Shown: positions 18,830 through 30,147 of the stretch, piece after piece
Layout: each line of letters begins with the position of its first letter
Numbering within the stretch: the stretch's first letter is position 1
Assembly (NCBI RefSeq): GCF_041956535.1
Contig: NW_027192204.1
Span: forward strand, 22,245-64,816
Direction: 5' to 3'
DNA from: Calcarisporiella thermophila CBS 279.70
Taxonomy: Eukaryota; Calcarisporiellomycota
Length of the DNA: 42,572 nt
Made by a program: the position numbers and the translations under genes
The notes under the pieces: generated by a model
Database searches by the model: none
Told to the model about the DNA's origin: nothing
The model's input: only the letters and a program-made list of their open reading frames with translations

Positions 18830-20936
18830 TTATAATCCTTTTCCATTCTCTTTTCCCATACTACTAATACAGTCCTTGAGCACGACCCGATTTGATAGAC
18901 GTGTTTGATAATAAAATCTTGCATAAATCCCGCAGGCAGCCACTATTCCAAGCCAACCGATGAACGCAGGAATGATAAACTCCTCTGGTCGTCTCCAAAT
19001 GATGGTCAGCACATAGTGGTTGAGCTCGAAAATATTGACCAGAACGGATTGTTGGCAGTTAATAAGACCAGCCTGCTGATTTTCGATCTATACAACAAAT
19101 AAAAGGAAATACTTTGTCTAAAAAAAAAAGAATAGGAGACTAAAGCCGGTGTTACCATTTCCTGAGAAAGCTGCATTTGGACCAACTCGAACCCCCAAAC
19201 TCCCATTCGCGATATTATCACGCCTCCCATCATAAAAGTTCTCACCAAATCTACTTGCATATAATCCTCCACCATAAACGACCCCAGCACCACTAGAAGC
19301 ATGTTGGCCTCGAATATTAGACTTATTAATCCTGTGCACGCTAGGCCGATTCGCTTTACAAGTCGAGGCACAAAAAAGGTAGACAGCATCCCAGCGAGCA
19401 CAGAAGTACCGCGTAAGACCGCGAGCTGGGGCCCAGAGGTATGGAGTTTGTTTTTCATAAAAGCGAGCATCGGCCCATTGACGGTGAGAGCGTTGAGATT
19501 GATCAGTCCGAAAGCGAGGGCAGCTATCGATCCAAGGTATATAAATAGAGGAAACAAAACCTAAATTAGAATGTCGAGCGAATAACGGGTAGTACGAAAT
19601 GAGCAATACATAAGAAGATAGGATGGCGGCAGAACATGCACCATTCAACCCATGCCCGCCTCCATCTATTCTCTCGCTTTCGCGGCATTGGGTCCAGTAC
19701 ACAAGTATCGAATTCGCAGCTCATGCTCCCATAGATGCACCGCTTGACATTTGGAGCCAACCTGTGCAAGGAAAGCGCAGGCCAACCGGCATACACTTTA
19801 GAAATTACATAGATCTCAAGAAACAAAGATAAAAGGCTCCAGAGGACAATAAAAACTATAGGCAAGTGTGGGTCTGAAGAAAAAACGAGCAGAAAGGGGG
19901 TGACGGTTTTACTCAACAGATCGATTCGCCTTATGTGAGCATTAATCTCTAATACAGATCCCAAATAAAGGTTAAAACTTAGGAAGGAAATTCTAGCATC
20001 TTGAAGCAGACTTACGGGTAAGAGTGTAGGGATCCTGGTTTGCAATGATCACTAGCCAATCCTATATGTTTAACATCAATATAGAGGTAGCTATCAATAG
20101 AGAAATCATGTATCTCTATTCACTTTCTCAATTGCGATCTGCATTCCAACGTGTCCCATCCTCACGAAACACCCCAAAACGACTATTGCACCAAAGACAA
20201 TCCAAATAGAATATACATGTAACATATGGGAATATAAAAGGAGAAAAAAGGCTGCGCAAGAAAGAATTTTAGAGAGCTCTTGAACGAGAGTGGTGGTTTT
20301 TAAGACTAAAATTTGGAAATAAAAAATAAGCATGAAACTCGTGTTAGACTTTTCAAGTCCGATAGCGGTATACATGAGATGTCTTAAGACCTTTAATTCG
20401 TGTCTGAGCATCCAGCCATTCCCCGATAAAAGTTCCAAAAATGATAGCGCTCAGTGTTTGCGAGAAGCCGTATATTGAATTGAACAGCAACGAGTTCGGA
20501 AAGGCATTCGCGATAAATAATGCGGCAGCAAACTCATAGAGGCGGTTGGTTGCCGTGCTATGAAAATACGGGCAAAGTAGCGAGATGCTTTCAGTGAGAG
20601 CAATCAACAATATCTATAAATATAAAATGACCTGATTGCCTGGAATGTGTAGAGCCAGATTAAAGATTGATTGTCCAAAGACGTCATAGTATAAGGGGGT
20701 ACGTTAGCTTAAATTATAATGCCATTCGTTATTAATGTGCGGCCAAAGATAAAAGCCAGAGTTCAGCAATGTTTCAACACTAAGTATTCTGAAACAGAAA
20801 TATGAACAGAAATGTGATGAGTTTGTGCTCAAATGAGGACCTTTTGGGTTAGGGTGACCTCATACCTAGGGAAAAACACAGATAAGATCGATAGGATCAT
20901 CAGGCTAACCTGACCATATCCTCCCACCTCTACCAT
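18830..20936 (-). CDS. SLC40A1: Ferroportin (SLC40-type iron exporter)
   Basis: Fe(II) exporter of the ferroportin family, an MFS-fold membrane protein. Six exons join exactly in frame (488 codons): 20391-20613, 20124-20305, 20016-20061, 19596-19948, 19156-19560 and 18830-19087. Family landmarks appear in order: NSIYGFSQTLSAIIFGTFIG, RIK joined to VLKTTTLV, IEK joined to DWLVIIANQD, INAHIRRIDLL (the conserved RRID), RRAWVEW then a new helix, GLACTGLISL, and ISRMGVWGFELVQMQL, followed by the GLINCQQSVLVN segment. An N-terminal exon is needed because a stop precedes 20613. The frame 20910-20936 (MVEVGGYGQ) fits phase and splice consensus but is tentative. Ferroportins are uncommon in fungi, so localisation (plasma membrane or vacuole) is open. 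Confidence 0.87.
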
Positions 20937-21501
20937 CGACTGCGCTTCATCACTTTTCCATGTTAATGATGAATCTCTCTTGGTCGATAGGGCCATTCCC
21001 TTTAACGCAAAAAAGCTGCTATCGATCTTGGATGAAACCTAGATCAGTTCAGAGGTCTAGTGTCAATTTCCCCAAGAGATATTTTGATCCTAGACTCCAA
21101 GAATTCCTCCCAGCCTGGCGCATATTCCACTATTCTATGGTCCCCTTCGGGCTATCCCGCTTTCTCCCAAATTTATGGAAATAAAAAGCTTGGCATCTTC
21201 ATAACTGGAGGAAGATTTTTTTCAGATATAAATTTCAATCAACATTCAGCTCGAACATATCACGACCTGATTTCAAATTCATTAGCCTATAATCGGCATA
21301 GCTTTCCTCTTTTGAAATATCTTCATAATCTCATCTCCTCCGCTCGGTTTTCTTCCGTAGCTTCGTGGTCAGATTTGCAATTAAGAGCACCTATAATTTA
21401 CCATCCATTCCTTCCCAATTCCCCTCCCCCTCCTTAGCTTTATAAATGTTATAGCCTACAACTCCCATTAATTGCTTAATTATTGAAGATTGTCACTCGA
21501 A
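20937..21501. other. Divergent intergenic region
   Basis: Lies between the ferroportin and DUF4436 genes. Overlapping plus-strand frames here have no signal peptide, domain or splice logic. The run TTCCCAATTCCCCTCCCCC at about 21411-21430 precedes the DUF4436 start and may belong to its promoter. Confidence 0.35.
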
Positions 21502-22873
21502 ATGAAAAGGCACATTGACCGTGCCTGGTTCCGCCGTAGTGTGATTACCCTTATCATTATCATTCTCTGCTGTTCAGCTGTGATCCCTATCTATATCATC
21601 TATCGGAAGGAAGGCGAGCGATTTTCTTCGTATCTAGAACATACCCCTGATGCAAAAGAAGACTACATTCTTGTCGATGCTAGCTTAACCACAGTCGACA
21701 TGGAGGACAGGCAGTTCCATATTCACTTCGAGTTCACCCCATATGGAAAATACAGGAGCCCAAATGGGTTATTAGCTTCGGGATTGACCTTCAACCTCTA
21801 TACTCAATCAGTTAGTTTTCCGATTAATGAGAACATGTAAGTAAGAGGAGCTCTCTGCAAATTGAAGGGTGTTTAATCGACCCAGTACCATAGATAATCC
21901 TCCCAATAAGAATATGGGCGATAACAGGTTATTAACCCCTGATCCTTTCCTCCTTCTCTCCTTCTGTAGGAGAGCCCTTGACGCGATCTACACATTTTAC
22001 GAAGGCAATATCGTAGAGTATCCATTCGATCAGTATGAAGGATACTTTGAGTTGTTCGCACACCACTACAACAATTTTACGAACCCCATCCCTATTTCGC
22101 TTAAGCTCGATACAAGTGTACACTCGGTGAAATCGGATCCGTCCATACGGAAATTTACTTTTGACACCGACAAAATTGGAGTGGTAATGTATTGATAGAG
22201 GATTTCGCTCGAACCATTGTTAGCTCGATCGTACTCATCCTTGTTTTTCGGCTTTATGGCCAAATCTCCTTAGCTGATGAAAACTCGACGTAGTGATACC
22301 ACCATAGCTTTCTCTGTCTTTGTCGGGGTGTTGATGTGGGTCATTTGCGCTAGCTTTGCCTATCTTGCCTTTCAAGCGGTCGTCAAGCGTCGCCAGGTCG
22401 ACTCCCACTTCTGCAGCCTTGGTATTGCTCTGTTGTTTGCCCTTCCGGCCATGCGGGACTCCCAACCGGGGGTTCCAAAAACCGGGTGTGCCGCAGATGT
22501 CATGGGCTTTTATTGGAATATGGCCATTTGCGCGGTCAGCAGTGTGGCTGTTCTTATGACGTACGGCCTACGATGGAAACGAGAATTAGATAAGAAGCGG
22601 AGGGATATCTGCGCCGACCACGATTGTGAGGCCGGGTTAAATGAAGACACGAGTGCAGAGGGGGAAGGGAGCTGCTGCTCGTGTATGTGTCCCCGCAACA
22701 ACTCAAACTCTACGTTCAATTCGTCACTGCGCACCTGCGTTAGTCCAACTCAGTGCATGTCCCCCCCCTCTCTTCCTGCACCACCCCTGGCAACTTGTGA
22801 AGGAGAGCAGAGCGAGAAAGATGCAAAGTTTGCTTCAAATCTCTCCGTCACGCATCATCACAGAGGATTTTGA
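21502..22873 (+). CDS. DUF4436 membrane protein
   Basis: Integral membrane protein of the DUF4436 family, function unknown. Exons 21502-21836, 21970-22183 and 22274-22873 give 382 residues. Order: a short basic N-terminus, one transmembrane helix (VITLIIIILCCSAVIPIYII), an extracytosolic beta-rich domain containing EYPFDQYEGYF and ending near FTFDTDKIGV, then a cluster of helices (FSVFVGVLMWVICASFAYLA, ALLFALPAMRDSQPG, VMGFYWNMAICAVSSVAVL), and a cytosolic tail. ALPAMRDSQPG and GFYWNMA are the most recognisable family motifs. The tail contains SCCSCMCP, a possible palmitoylation or metal-binding patch, and is otherwise low in complexity. Both splices keep phase exactly. Confidence 0.85.
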
Positions 22874-23241
22874 TGTAGGATTCCTACTCTCAATTTAACC
22901 CCCGCTCCCTTTTTTTTAACGTCTAATTTCACCTGTATTCGCTTGGTTTAATTATTTTTTTTTCGTCCTGAACCGGAAAACGATGTTATTATTTTGCGTT
23001 CTCCTTAATAGAACCTGTAATAGAACCTTATCCAGTCATTTTTATGGTCGTTTCCAGGTAGAAGGTCCCATTAATTAACCGATTAAATCTGTTCGATGCT
23101 ATATATATTTGCCAACAATGATCCTCTCTCCTTGTAGTCGAGGTCAAGTTCTATTTTTGTCCGAGTATGTTCATAGTATTTATTGAAAAAAAAAAATTGA
23201 AATATTAAAATCAGAGTGAGTTCCAAACGCTTTTTGCATAA
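22874..23241. other. Convergent 3' spacer
   Basis: Poly-T and poly-A runs between the 3' ends of the DUF4436 and Nup62-like genes. No gene. Confidence 0.45.
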
Positions 23242-24216
23242 TCATTTTCTAAAGCGGGATGAGCCGTTGGCTCTTGTCATCGTCTCTTGTCTCCGACTGA
23301 CCTCCTGAACCTTTTGTTGAAGCACCGCTGCATTGCTGTCAATCCAGTTGAGTGATGTTAGGTGAGCATTTAATATCTTGACCACTTGATCAAGCTATAT
23401 CGAAAATATAAAAGGGGCGTTGAAATATATAATAGATAACACGTTAGAAAAATTCGATGTAAATGCAGCTACTTTATGGGAATGTGAATAAAAAAGAATA
23501 CATACAGGGTCATCCTCGTTCTCTACTCGACTATACCCTGCGCGGTTAATTTCGTCAATCATATTCTTGAGGTTGGTAGACATATCATCGAGCTGTTTGT
23601 TTAAACTCTCAGCTAAGTGATATCTAAACGCCCAAATAAAAGTAAGATAGTGAATTTACATTCTGAGCAGAGAATTTAAGATGGAAAATAAAAGTATTCT
23701 GATGCATACGCTTTCTCTCGCTCCTCATCAGCTCGCTGCATCCCATCGGTGGTAGTCGCGTTTCCGGCTTCAAACATTTCATGCACCTGCCGTTCATAGG
23801 TGTCGAGAACATTGGATAGTTCGCGCTGCTGTGATTCAATGTATTCAAGCGATTGGTCGATTTGTGTTTGAGTCGCCTCAGCCTGAAGGGTCTCGTTATA
23901 AAGTTTCGTGATCTATGGGAGAGAATCCAAGTAATAAAAAAATTACTCCAATTAGTTGAGGACTGAGATGGAGGAGTATATAAAAGTGGCCACCTGACTC
24001 CCGTTTTCAATCAAGATCCTATCCCACTCGGCCACATCCACGGCCTGTTTATGGAATTCACGGACACACGAATCCAATTCAGCACTCCACCGATTAAGGA
24101 TCTCCTCCATGGACTTGTCCTTGAGTGTGGAGGGAGCTAAAACGTAATGCTCTAGTCAGTGTTATTTAAAATCTATTTTGGATTCGATGACACGCACCTT
24201 GCGCCTCTGTTGTCAT
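23242..24216 (-). CDS. NSP1: Nup62/Nsp1 nucleoporin, coiled-coil region only
   Basis: Central-channel nucleoporin that binds Nup54/Nup58-type partners and, via Nup82 or Nup88, anchors FG domains. Five exons: 24198-24216, 23994-24136, 23710-23922, 23516-23623 and 23242-23394, total 211 residues. The short N-terminus MTTEAQAPSTLKDKSMEEIL runs straight into the Nsp1 C-terminal domain: LNRWSAELDSCVREFHKQA, AVDVAEWDRILIENG, a coiled coil with IDQSLEYIESQQRELSNVL, then LDQVVKILNAHLTSLNWID. Human Nup62 and yeast Nsp1 carry long FG-repeat domains ahead of this point. Here there are no FG repeats and no room for them, because the Ubc12 gene begins 312 bp upstream. The start is supported by a consensus donor after codon 6. 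Confidence 0.88.
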
Positions 24217-24527
24217 GATGTATTACTAGAGTTTTTTTTTCTTCGCTACTATCCAACAAGGCTTTCATGCTATTTCTTTTCACTCATTGTCGGCATATTG
24301 TGACTGTCTTGGGTGGCTGGGGCTTCCTTGGAGTTGAATGGCCGATTTGCCGTCACATTACCTTCCTGTATACTGTATTTCTGGTGATCTACTTCGAGTC
24401 AATTCTTTTATAATACTTCATTAGAATCGAACGAGCTTGGAGGTGTAAGTTTAAAAACCCTGATCAAGTGCCCATTTTGATTTTGATTGCCACTTTGCCT
24501 TTCGATTGCATACGATAGGGACAAGCG
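24217..24527. promoter_or_regulatory. Shared divergent promoter of Nup62-like and UBC12 genes
   Basis: A 311-bp interval separates the two start codons, so both promoters must lie within or overlap it. It includes GCCGTCACATTACC (CRE-like CGTCA half-site at about 24351) and a T-run next to the Nup62 start. No clear TATA element on either strand. Confidence 0.5.
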
Positions 24528-25406
24528 ATGATCAAGATATGGAATATGAAAGCCAAAGAGGCCAAAGAGGCCCAATCAGAAAAGAAAAAAAAGGTGAGCG
24601 CTGCGCAAATTCGAGTACAGAAGGGTAAGCATCGTTCCTTTCCTCAATGTTTGTTGCATGTTCCGCTGTTTCCTGACACGAACACGCCTCCCTGACAGAT
24701 TTGAGCGAGCTTGAATTACCCAAGACAATGCAAATGGAATTTCCTGATCCGCAGGATGTCCTCAATTTCAACCTCTCCATTACTCCCGACGAAAGTAAAT
24801 ATGGCCTCCATCACTTTGAAAAGCAAGAGTTCGTTGTTGAGATGGGCGCGATTGCTAACAGGATTCCATCGAATAGGTTTCTATAAGGGTGGCATCTTCA
24901 GGTTTACATTCTCAATTAATAACAACTACCCGCACGATCCACCAAAAGTGCGATGCGTGCAGAAGGTATGAATGCACGACTTATCCCCAATTCATATCAG
25001 CATTTTTCGTGCTGTTTCCTCCCTTTGAAACATCGTGATATTGACACTTGGTTTTACTGGGTCGAATCAGATCTACCACCCAAATATCGATCTGGAGGGC
25101 AACGTTTGCCTCAACATCCTACGTGAAGACTGGAAGCCGGTCTTAAATTTGAACTCGATCATGGTGGGGCTACAGTACCTATTCCTTGAGCCAAATCCTG
25201 ATGATCCACTGAATAAAGGTGAGGCACTCCCCAACCTGCAGCAGAATGTTCGAAAAAGAACTTAATTCCATTTCTAAATGCACCCTTATACAGAGGCGGC
25301 CGAGGATCTGCGCCTGAATCGCCACAGTTTTGAGTACAATGTGCGAAGTTCAATGCGTGGGGGAATGGTGCGCGGGGTCAAGTACGATAATGTCTATTCC
25401 AAGTAG
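24528..25406 (+). CDS. UBC12: NEDD8-conjugating enzyme Ubc12
   Basis: E2 enzyme that receives NEDD8/Rub1 from the NAE (Ula1-Uba3) E1 and passes it to cullins. Five exons: 24528-24624, 24699-24794, 24877-24965, 25071-25218 and 25294-25406, total 180 residues (human UBE2M has 183). The MIKIW start matches the N-terminal extension that docks on Uba3 and separates Ubc12 from other E2s. The core follows: [37 protein letters not shown], then the catalytic [15 protein letters not shown] with active Cys at about 107, [20 protein letters not shown] and a C-terminal VRSSMRGG. All splice phases agree. Divergent from the Nup62-like gene. Confidence 0.96.
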
Positions 25407-25803
25407 ATTGCGATGTTCCCAAGAACAATTCGATAGCGTGAGCAAGAGGGTTGTACTTCTTAATTTGAATGGTTTTTTTTTTGGCTTTTATTTCTTCGCC
25501 TCTTTTCAGCGCACTGATAAATCTCATTTTTGTTTTTTTTTTGGTTTCTATTATAAAAGAAATATAATCTTATTTTTCTCGCATATTATACTTGCACTTG
25601 CTCATTTGATTCGGTAGATGAGTTGTGTAAAATGCCGAGAAATTAAAAAAAAGGGCGTGAGAGCCAAGAAGTCCGATATAAACTTGGGGGAATATTTACG
25701 TTAATTGTATTTGCATACATCCAATTTCATTACAAGGCAAAGGCAATAGATTACTGATAAATATTAAATAAGGCCACCCACCCACTTTGGTTGGTTCACT
25801 CGG
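25407..25803. other. Convergent spacer with T-runs
   Basis: Two similar T-rich blocks (TTTTTTTTTTGGCTTTT at about 25480 and TTTTTTTTTTGGTTTC at about 25540), otherwise 3' UTR-like sequence of the Ubc12 and acetate carrier genes. Confidence 0.45.
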
Positions 25804-26673
25804 CTACTCCTCCTTCTCTATTGGGAACGTTGGCAATCGCAAGGCGGCTCCATCGGCCTCGAGCATGGAAGCCAGTCCCATATAGAATGCGATGCTAGCG
25901 GCAAGCACTCCACACACTCCAGCCAAAACGCGACACACCCCACTGGCCAAAAACTCACCTATCGCATTGGTTAAGAGCGACAGAACCACCAGGGAAAGGA
26001 GCGCCAATTGGCACCTTGTGCTCTTGATAGCGGCAATCCACAGCATGATGGCGAAGATGGCCCATCCCATTAAGAGGATACCGTTTGCGATTCGGAGTTC
26101 GGAAGGAGGCAGAGAAGCGTAGGCCTGAAGTACGCCTGTGGAGGGGAGGAAGGTGAAGCCGTACCCGATCCAGAAGGAGCCGAATGAAGCAAATGCGGCC
26201 GCATCGAAGGAGGTGCCATCATAGAGTGACCATAGCCCTGCAATGAGCTGGTTGTAAACAACAAGAACCAAGCATCAGCAAGTGATAGGGTATCCGAAAA
26301 GTATCAAATCCCACGCAAAATACAAAGGGGGGCCACTGTAAGAGGAGGCTGCTCGTTCTCCTCAGGCTACTTTAGCTATCATGTTGAAGCTTACCTGCAC
26401 TAGCCCTCCATAGAATACTGCAACGCCGACGACCATGTTCGACGGAACATTGCTCATAATTCCACTCCTTATCGTATATATTGAGTTAACCCATGTTGTG
26501 ACTCCAAAGGCGAACAAGCCCATCGCTATGGCATTGGAGGGCTTGCTCTGCACCTTTTTCGGGAAAGCAGGGTTCGAAATGTATTGTGAGTTCAAGTGGG
26601 ACGGGGGATAGGAATATTGTGGCCATGGCGAGGCCTCTTGGAGATGTGCTTGGTTAGGAATCTGTTCTTCCAT
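25804..26673 (-). CDS. Gpr1/Fun34/YaaH (Ato) acetate/succinate carrier
   Basis: Six-helix carrier of the acetate uptake family, expected in the plasma membrane. Two exons, 26395-26673 and 25804-26247 (intron 147 bp, phase 0), give 240 residues. The cytosolic N-terminus ends in a Pro/Asn-containing segment (ISNPAFPKKVQSKPSNAIAM) before helix 1 (GLFAFGVTTW), close to the place of the family NPAPLGL motif though that motif is altered. Further marks are VAVFYGGLVQLIAGLW across the splice, the ASFGSFWIGYGF segment, and FLASGVCRVLAGVCGVLAA before a cytosolic EKEE tail. A TATA-like TTTTTATATACC lies about 90 bp upstream on the coding strand. Substrate assignment is by family only. Confidence 0.9.
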
Positions 26674-26849
26674 CGAATGTAGAGGGGCTCACAACACAAT
26701 GAAGTTGATGGGGGGACGAAGGGAGGGAAAGAGGGTTGTCAGAGCTTATGGCGAAGAGCAGCGGTATATAAAAAAAACGGTCCTTGAAAATGAAAATAAA
26801 AAGTCCCGAATTTATATATACACTAAATAGCTTCTAATGGTGGCAATCC

Positions 26850-29150
26850 CAAGTTACACTGTGACTTCTTGTTTACAGATTCGGCCCGCTTCTCACCGCG
26901 CGCTGCACCAACCTTTCTATTAGCCGAATCGGTAGTCTACCATTGGCCCCCTCTAATTTCACTTCAAGCCATGCTAAGCTGGCCATAGGGAAAATCATGC
27001 GGGTCGAGCCTTGAAAACTTGGGTGCGACTTACAAGTCATGTACCACTTGAGCGAACATCGCCGCACAAGCTCATATATAGCGATTGCTTTCCCGCTTTT
27101 GCGTTACTCTTTGGCAGGTCACAGGAGTAGAGAAATCAGCCAGCGCCTATGGCTGCATGCTGGCGGCTTTGTTTTGGTATGCTTAGCCCTCCCCCCCTCC
27201 CTTGCAGCTCGCTGTCCCCGTCGATTTATGCGGAGAAACCGCACTGGATTTTGCTCGCCCGTGCTGCACAATGAGCAAATTGTACGCATAGCAAACTAGG
27301 GTTAGAAGAAGGTATACCAATGGAAAGGGAATCACGGGTTGAATAAGAAGTTAAAACAAACCTAGTATCTAATATGCAGAGAACAATAAGGATGCATTGC
27401 CGTGGTGTTCGGCACGGCACACAAACACACGGTTTCTCGGAACTCAAGCCAGGATAACCGGCTTTAGCTTCTTTGCCCCTGTTGTTACTTTCCCCTTTAC
27501 CACAAGCATAGGGTGGAAGCAGCCAAAAAACAAATATTAGTCAGGGTTGCATCTTGAATATTCTCTCACCCTGCCTACCTCCCTCGCTCTGCGTAAACCA
27601 TTTTCCCTTCGCTCCTGGGAAAGATTATGTCCTAGACTGCTCGGGGTCCAGGGAAGAAAGGGAGCGGCTGTCGCTTGGATTCCAGAAGTTTCTATCAATG
27701 AGGGGAAGATGCACTCGTAGGCTTGATCCAACCACAGGTATTAAATCTAGGCCTGATGATCGAGTTTGTGTGTGTCAAGACATTAGAGCCTGGTATTGAG
27801 TGAGATCTCTTCATTATTGACACAAAAGTACTAGGGGATCCGCAAAGGCTGATCCAATATGAACAGGTCAAATCTAACTCAGAATCGACATGGGGATACA
27901 AGTGTAGAGAGTTCAACCCGCGGTGGCTGACAACTTGGGACTATCTAGCTCTCAGTTCTGGATTCCAGGTGTCTTAGCCTCGGAAAAAAAATGCCAGAGT
28001 CAAGCTCCAATCTATATAATGAAAGAGTTTGGTCAGCCTGGCCCATTATGCACACAGTCACCAGAGTGTTTGTGTCTCGAAGTTTTTGGGCGAAGAAATG
28101 GCCCTGTGTACAAAGAACTTCGAAGATTCTTCCGTGACATAATCGGAGTCCAGGGGTTTGAGAGTCCGGCCATGGAAGGCTCTACTCAACAAACCTTTGT
28201 CCAATCGACTCTATTTCGCCAGAATGGTTAGGTTCAACAGGAGCCGCTTAGAACGAGTAACGTCGTGGAAACTTAGACGGATGTCAGAAGCGGATCATTC
28301 CGAGTTCAAAACCGGCGGCGGAGAGACTCCAGCCCTGGTCACTGCTTTAAGCAGCGCTGATAAGTCCTATTCGGCGAAAATCACCATCGTCTCTGACTAG
28401 TTGATATTGGTATAAGCAAGCCTATGGCACGGGCTGTTATCCAAGAAACTATGCTTTCAAACAAGCATCCGTGTTGAATATTCCCTCTTTGAAAAACTAG
28501 AAGCCTGGTCACCAGGCTCACATTTAACCTCCCCGCTTTACCACTCTTCTCTCTTCTCTCCCTATCTGCCAGCGCCGATGCTCATCAAGGCGAAGAAGGA
28601 TTAGTGAGGGGAAACCCTAATTTAGCTCACAAGATAAACCTTGTAGCTAGCGGTCGATAGTCTTTGAAGAAAACACCTCTTCAACTGCTCCTATGCAATC
28701 CTTTCTTTGTTTTCCAGCCAACCTCCTCTCTCGAGAACTAGCCGCTACATCCAACAACTGTCCTATTTGGAGCTGTAGCATCCGCGGAGTAGACATGCTA
28801 TCTTGCATCCCGAAAGCAAGGCTATGCCTTGCGCGGGTTCTAGCCGTTGTCCTGGATCCTTTTGACCCGAATTAAAATACCTTATGTGAACCTTACATTG
28901 AACTTTTTCTCGAAGCAAGAGTTCTCCACCCATGCCGAGGTGTGGGCGTACTCCAGAACGAGTTCTAGGTACTTCTCCCTGAGCGAGATCTGGCTCGCTT
29001 CCCCGGAGAAGTGTGTTGGTCGACTGCGGCACAAAAATGCTGGGAGGACAAAGAGCTCCATTCTCGAAGGAGAAGAGAAGAATGCAAGCCATCGAATTTG
29101 GCGCTCCGCCCTGTCATTCATGTCACCCAAGGCAGAGTGGCGGGAGTGAT
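26850..29150. other. 2.3-kb compositional island, possibly organelle-derived
   Basis: Base composition is clearly less A+T-rich than the flanks, and the text is full of short purine or pyrimidine runs, fragmentary frames on both strands and small perfect hairpins (28503-28517 and 28816-28832). None of the frames shows a domain, signal peptide or introns like those of the surrounding genes. Overall it resembles intergenic DNA of plant-type mitochondrial genomes; I cannot name a matching gene, so this is an impression. Edges are approximate: the left edge is after the acetate carrier promoter and the right edge before the 3' flank of the CNBP gene. Confidence 0.35.
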
Positions 29151-29395
29151 AAAAGAAAAAAGATAGAGTATGTTTGCTATATAGATTGGGAGGTAGCAAA
29201 GACATTGGGAACAACTCTTTATAAGAAGAAAAGTACTATTCACTTCGTTCACAACTCATCACTGTATATAACTTTGTCCTACACACACATTCTGTTTGTA
29301 TTTATCTTTACCACACGATATCTCACTGAAACTCTCACTAAACACACAAGTTCACAAATAATGATAGTATTGCATCTTTAATCTGAAGAATTGAA

Positions 29396-30147
29396 TTACT
29401 GCTGATCCTGGCCATCATGGTCGCGGGAATTGGGGCACTCGCGAGAGATGTGACCGGGCTCTCCGCAATTGTAACATGACTTGACATTCTTATCACTGGA
29501 TTGCGGGTTAGGGCAGTCACGCGACTAGATGGGGGCCATCGGGAAAGGGTTAGCATCCGGAATCGATATTCATCCATGCATTTCAGGCATTTACCAAATG
29601 ACCAAACTTGCCGCATCCATAGCATCTCTGGCTGGAGGCCTGGCAGTCGCGAGCAAAATGGTTCGCGCCTCCGCACTTGTAGCACACTACGCGCCCGAAT
29701 CCTCCACGTGGGCCACCTGCACCACCCGCACCTCCGACTCTGCCTCCAATAAAGCCACCCTGGTTCGGGCAATTGCGCGCCATATGCCCAAATCGGTTGC
29801 AGTGATAGCAGCGCGTGCCGGCATTACCATTGTTCATACGATTGTTGGGGCACTCTGCCTGGATGTGACCAACCCCACCGCATGAGTAGCACTGCTTAGA
29901 CTCGATCTGCCGAGGCTGGGTGCACTGGTTCGATTGGTGCCCAGGCTGTTTGCAATTGTAGCAGAGACGCTCAGGCTGAGTGCACGCGTCCGCAAAGTGG
30001 CCAACTTAAGGTAGAGAGAATAACCGACGCGTTGAAAATTCATTAGTCATCGTGCATTGCGTCCCCTAGAGAGGGGCAGATGGATATAAGTTGGGCTCAA
30101 TACTCACCATTACCACACTTGAAACATCCTCGTTTCGAAAACGCCAT
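29396..30147 (-). CDS. GIS2: CNBP/Gis2-type zinc-knuckle protein
   Basis: Cytoplasmic single-stranded nucleic-acid binding protein of the CNBP (vertebrate), Gis2 (budding yeast) and Byr3 (fission yeast) family, linked to mRNA translation. Three exons: 30108-30147, 29595-30004 and 29396-29524, total 192 residues. Seven CCHC knuckles (Cx2Cx4Hx4C) are complete: CFKCGNVGHFADAC, split by intron 1, CYNCKQPGHQSNQC, CYSCGGVGHIQAEC, CYHCNRFGHMARNC, CYKCGGANHFARDC, CYGCGKFGHLSRDC, split by intron 2, and CYNCGEPGHISREC. Between knuckles 4 and 5 is a Gly/Arg linker (IGGRVGGAGGAGGPRGGFGR) like the RGG box of CNBP. Seven knuckles and the RGG linker match vertebrate CNBP. Flanked on both sides by the compositional islands. 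Confidence 0.95.

Noticed and set aside
20614-20631. An 18-bp intron joining a frame that starts MTSLDNQSL to the ferroportin body
   Set aside because: Too short to splice and out of phase with the next exon. A more distant first exon is favoured.
20960-21437. Overlapping plus-strand frames before the DUF4436 gene
   Set aside because: No domain, signal peptide or splice connection to the downstream gene; probably promoter sequence.
28763-29214. Overlapping minus-strand frames of about 110 residues in the large island
   Set aside because: Two frames overlap each other with no recognisable domain; kept only as part of the island description.
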